A stretch of 64,000 bases of DNA from Pseudoips prasinana (lineage: Eukaryota; Arthropoda; Insecta; Lepidoptera; Nolidae), in the NCBI GenBank assembly GCA_951640165.1, contig OX621250.1:868001-932000 (forward strand). Direction: 5' to 3'. The first letter of the stretch is position 1; each line of letters begins with the position of its first letter. Below, one piece after another: positions 63,431 to 64,000 of this stretch. Below the pieces are notes generated by a model that was given only the letters and a program-made list of their open reading frames with translations, was not told the DNA's origin and ran no database searches. The translations under genes and the position numbers were made by a program.

Positions 63431-63765
63431 CTCAGAGCCAGTTGCCCTCGCTTGACTGTAAGTGATTTGCAAAGTTAAGCACTTAGCCACGCGGTTCAAA
63501 GATGGGTCGAATAATTTCTGAGTACAGACGGCTCGGTGTCAGCAAGCTACCCGCCACTACTGAGCAGTCTGGCACTGCTCGGTAGTACTGTCTTAGTTTA
63601 GGGTGGTGATGAATGGGAGCCTTGACGGAATAGAGTCGTGTAAGTGGGCTATGATCTTAGTTGTCGGTCGTATTAATTAGAAAGCAGTTGTTAAGCCATA
63701 TCATAAGTCAACTCTGGGCTTAAACAACTACTCCTAGGTGGCCTATGGTGGCCACTAGAATAAAA
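63431..63765 (+). mobile_element. 5S rRNA-derived SINE, diverged
   Basis: GCAAAGTTAAGCACTTAGCC and AAAGATGGGTCGAATA, then a longer body ending CTTAAACAACTACTCCTAGG. It stands just before a SINE-A. Confidence 0.65.
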
Positions 63766-63773
63766 TAGCTTCA

Positions 63774-64000
63774 CGGTCACCGTAGCCTAGTTGGTAGTGC
63801 TCCTGCCTACGAAGCTGGTGGTCCTGAGTTCGAATCCCAGTAAGTGCAAATATTTGTGTGATGAGCACGAATATTTGTTTCTGAGTCATGGATGTTTTCT
63901 ATGGATATAAGTATTTATGTATCTATATAAGTATGTATATCGTAGCCTGGTACCCATAGTACAAGCTTTGCTTAGTTTGGGGCTAGGATGATCTGTGTCC
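63774..64000 (+). mobile_element. SINE-A, cut by the window edge
   Basis: Head GGTCACCGTAGCCTAGTTGG through GGGGCTAGGATGATCTGTG; only the last few bases are outside the window. Very close to the 2,991 copy. Confidence 0.85.

Noticed and set aside
1..64000. CRISPR array, operons, prophage or viral genome
   Set aside because: No regularly spaced direct repeats, no ribosome-binding-site gene clusters and no viral gene set; spliced exons and eukaryotic repeats dominate.

Overview
The window looks like a piece of a lepidopteran (moth or butterfly) nuclear genome. It is AT-rich, has spliceosomal introns, and is packed with non-autonomous Helitrons whose ends read CTAG after a CCGCGGGG-type hairpin, tRNA-headed SINEs, RTE and CR1-like LINE debris and MITEs. 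The species cannot be named from the sequence. No bacterial or viral gene block is present.

Only one ordinary host gene was found. It lies on the minus strand between 46,733 and 32,197 and was rebuilt from seven exons with consistent splice sites and phases. It encodes the end of a PH domain, a full PTB domain of the Dok type (closest by eye to Dok-7), and a long disordered tail with many tyrosine motifs (YxxM, YxN, YDxP). The exon coding the start of the PH domain was not found, so the gene probably continues past the right edge. Its 8.7-kb intron (36,414-45,117) holds a CR1-like LINE on the minus strand lying head to head with an LOA/R1-like LINE relic on the plus strand.

Mobile DNA by region. 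1-6,000: Helitrons, SINEs and hairpins. 6,118-8,820: a 2.7-kb DNA transposon with perfect 23-bp terminal inverted repeats, a TCAT target duplication and a decayed transposase-like reading frame; a 5'-truncated RTE LINE with its own target duplication sits inside it. 9,000-30,000: several SINE families (one derived from 5S rRNA), LINE 3' ends, Helitrons, and nested repeats. 30,147-30,449: a hAT-type MITE with an 8-bp target duplication. 50,215-52,250: a palindromic pair of PIF/Harbinger-like elements with two differently broken MADF-type reading frames. 56,036 to about 61,300: an apparently full-length non-LTR retrotransposon on the minus strand with intact ORF1 (coiled coil, RRM-like, FP-C-like end) and intact ORF2 (endonuclease plus reverse transcriptase).

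Two patterns cut across the window. There are about fifteen short-spacer inverted repeats (arms 14-64 bp), several of which are snap-back copies inside known repeats. The 3' tails of two SINE families also resemble the 3' end of the intact LINE, suggesting that this LINE type drives them. Repeat family letters (SINE-A to SINE-E) are local labels used only in this annotation.
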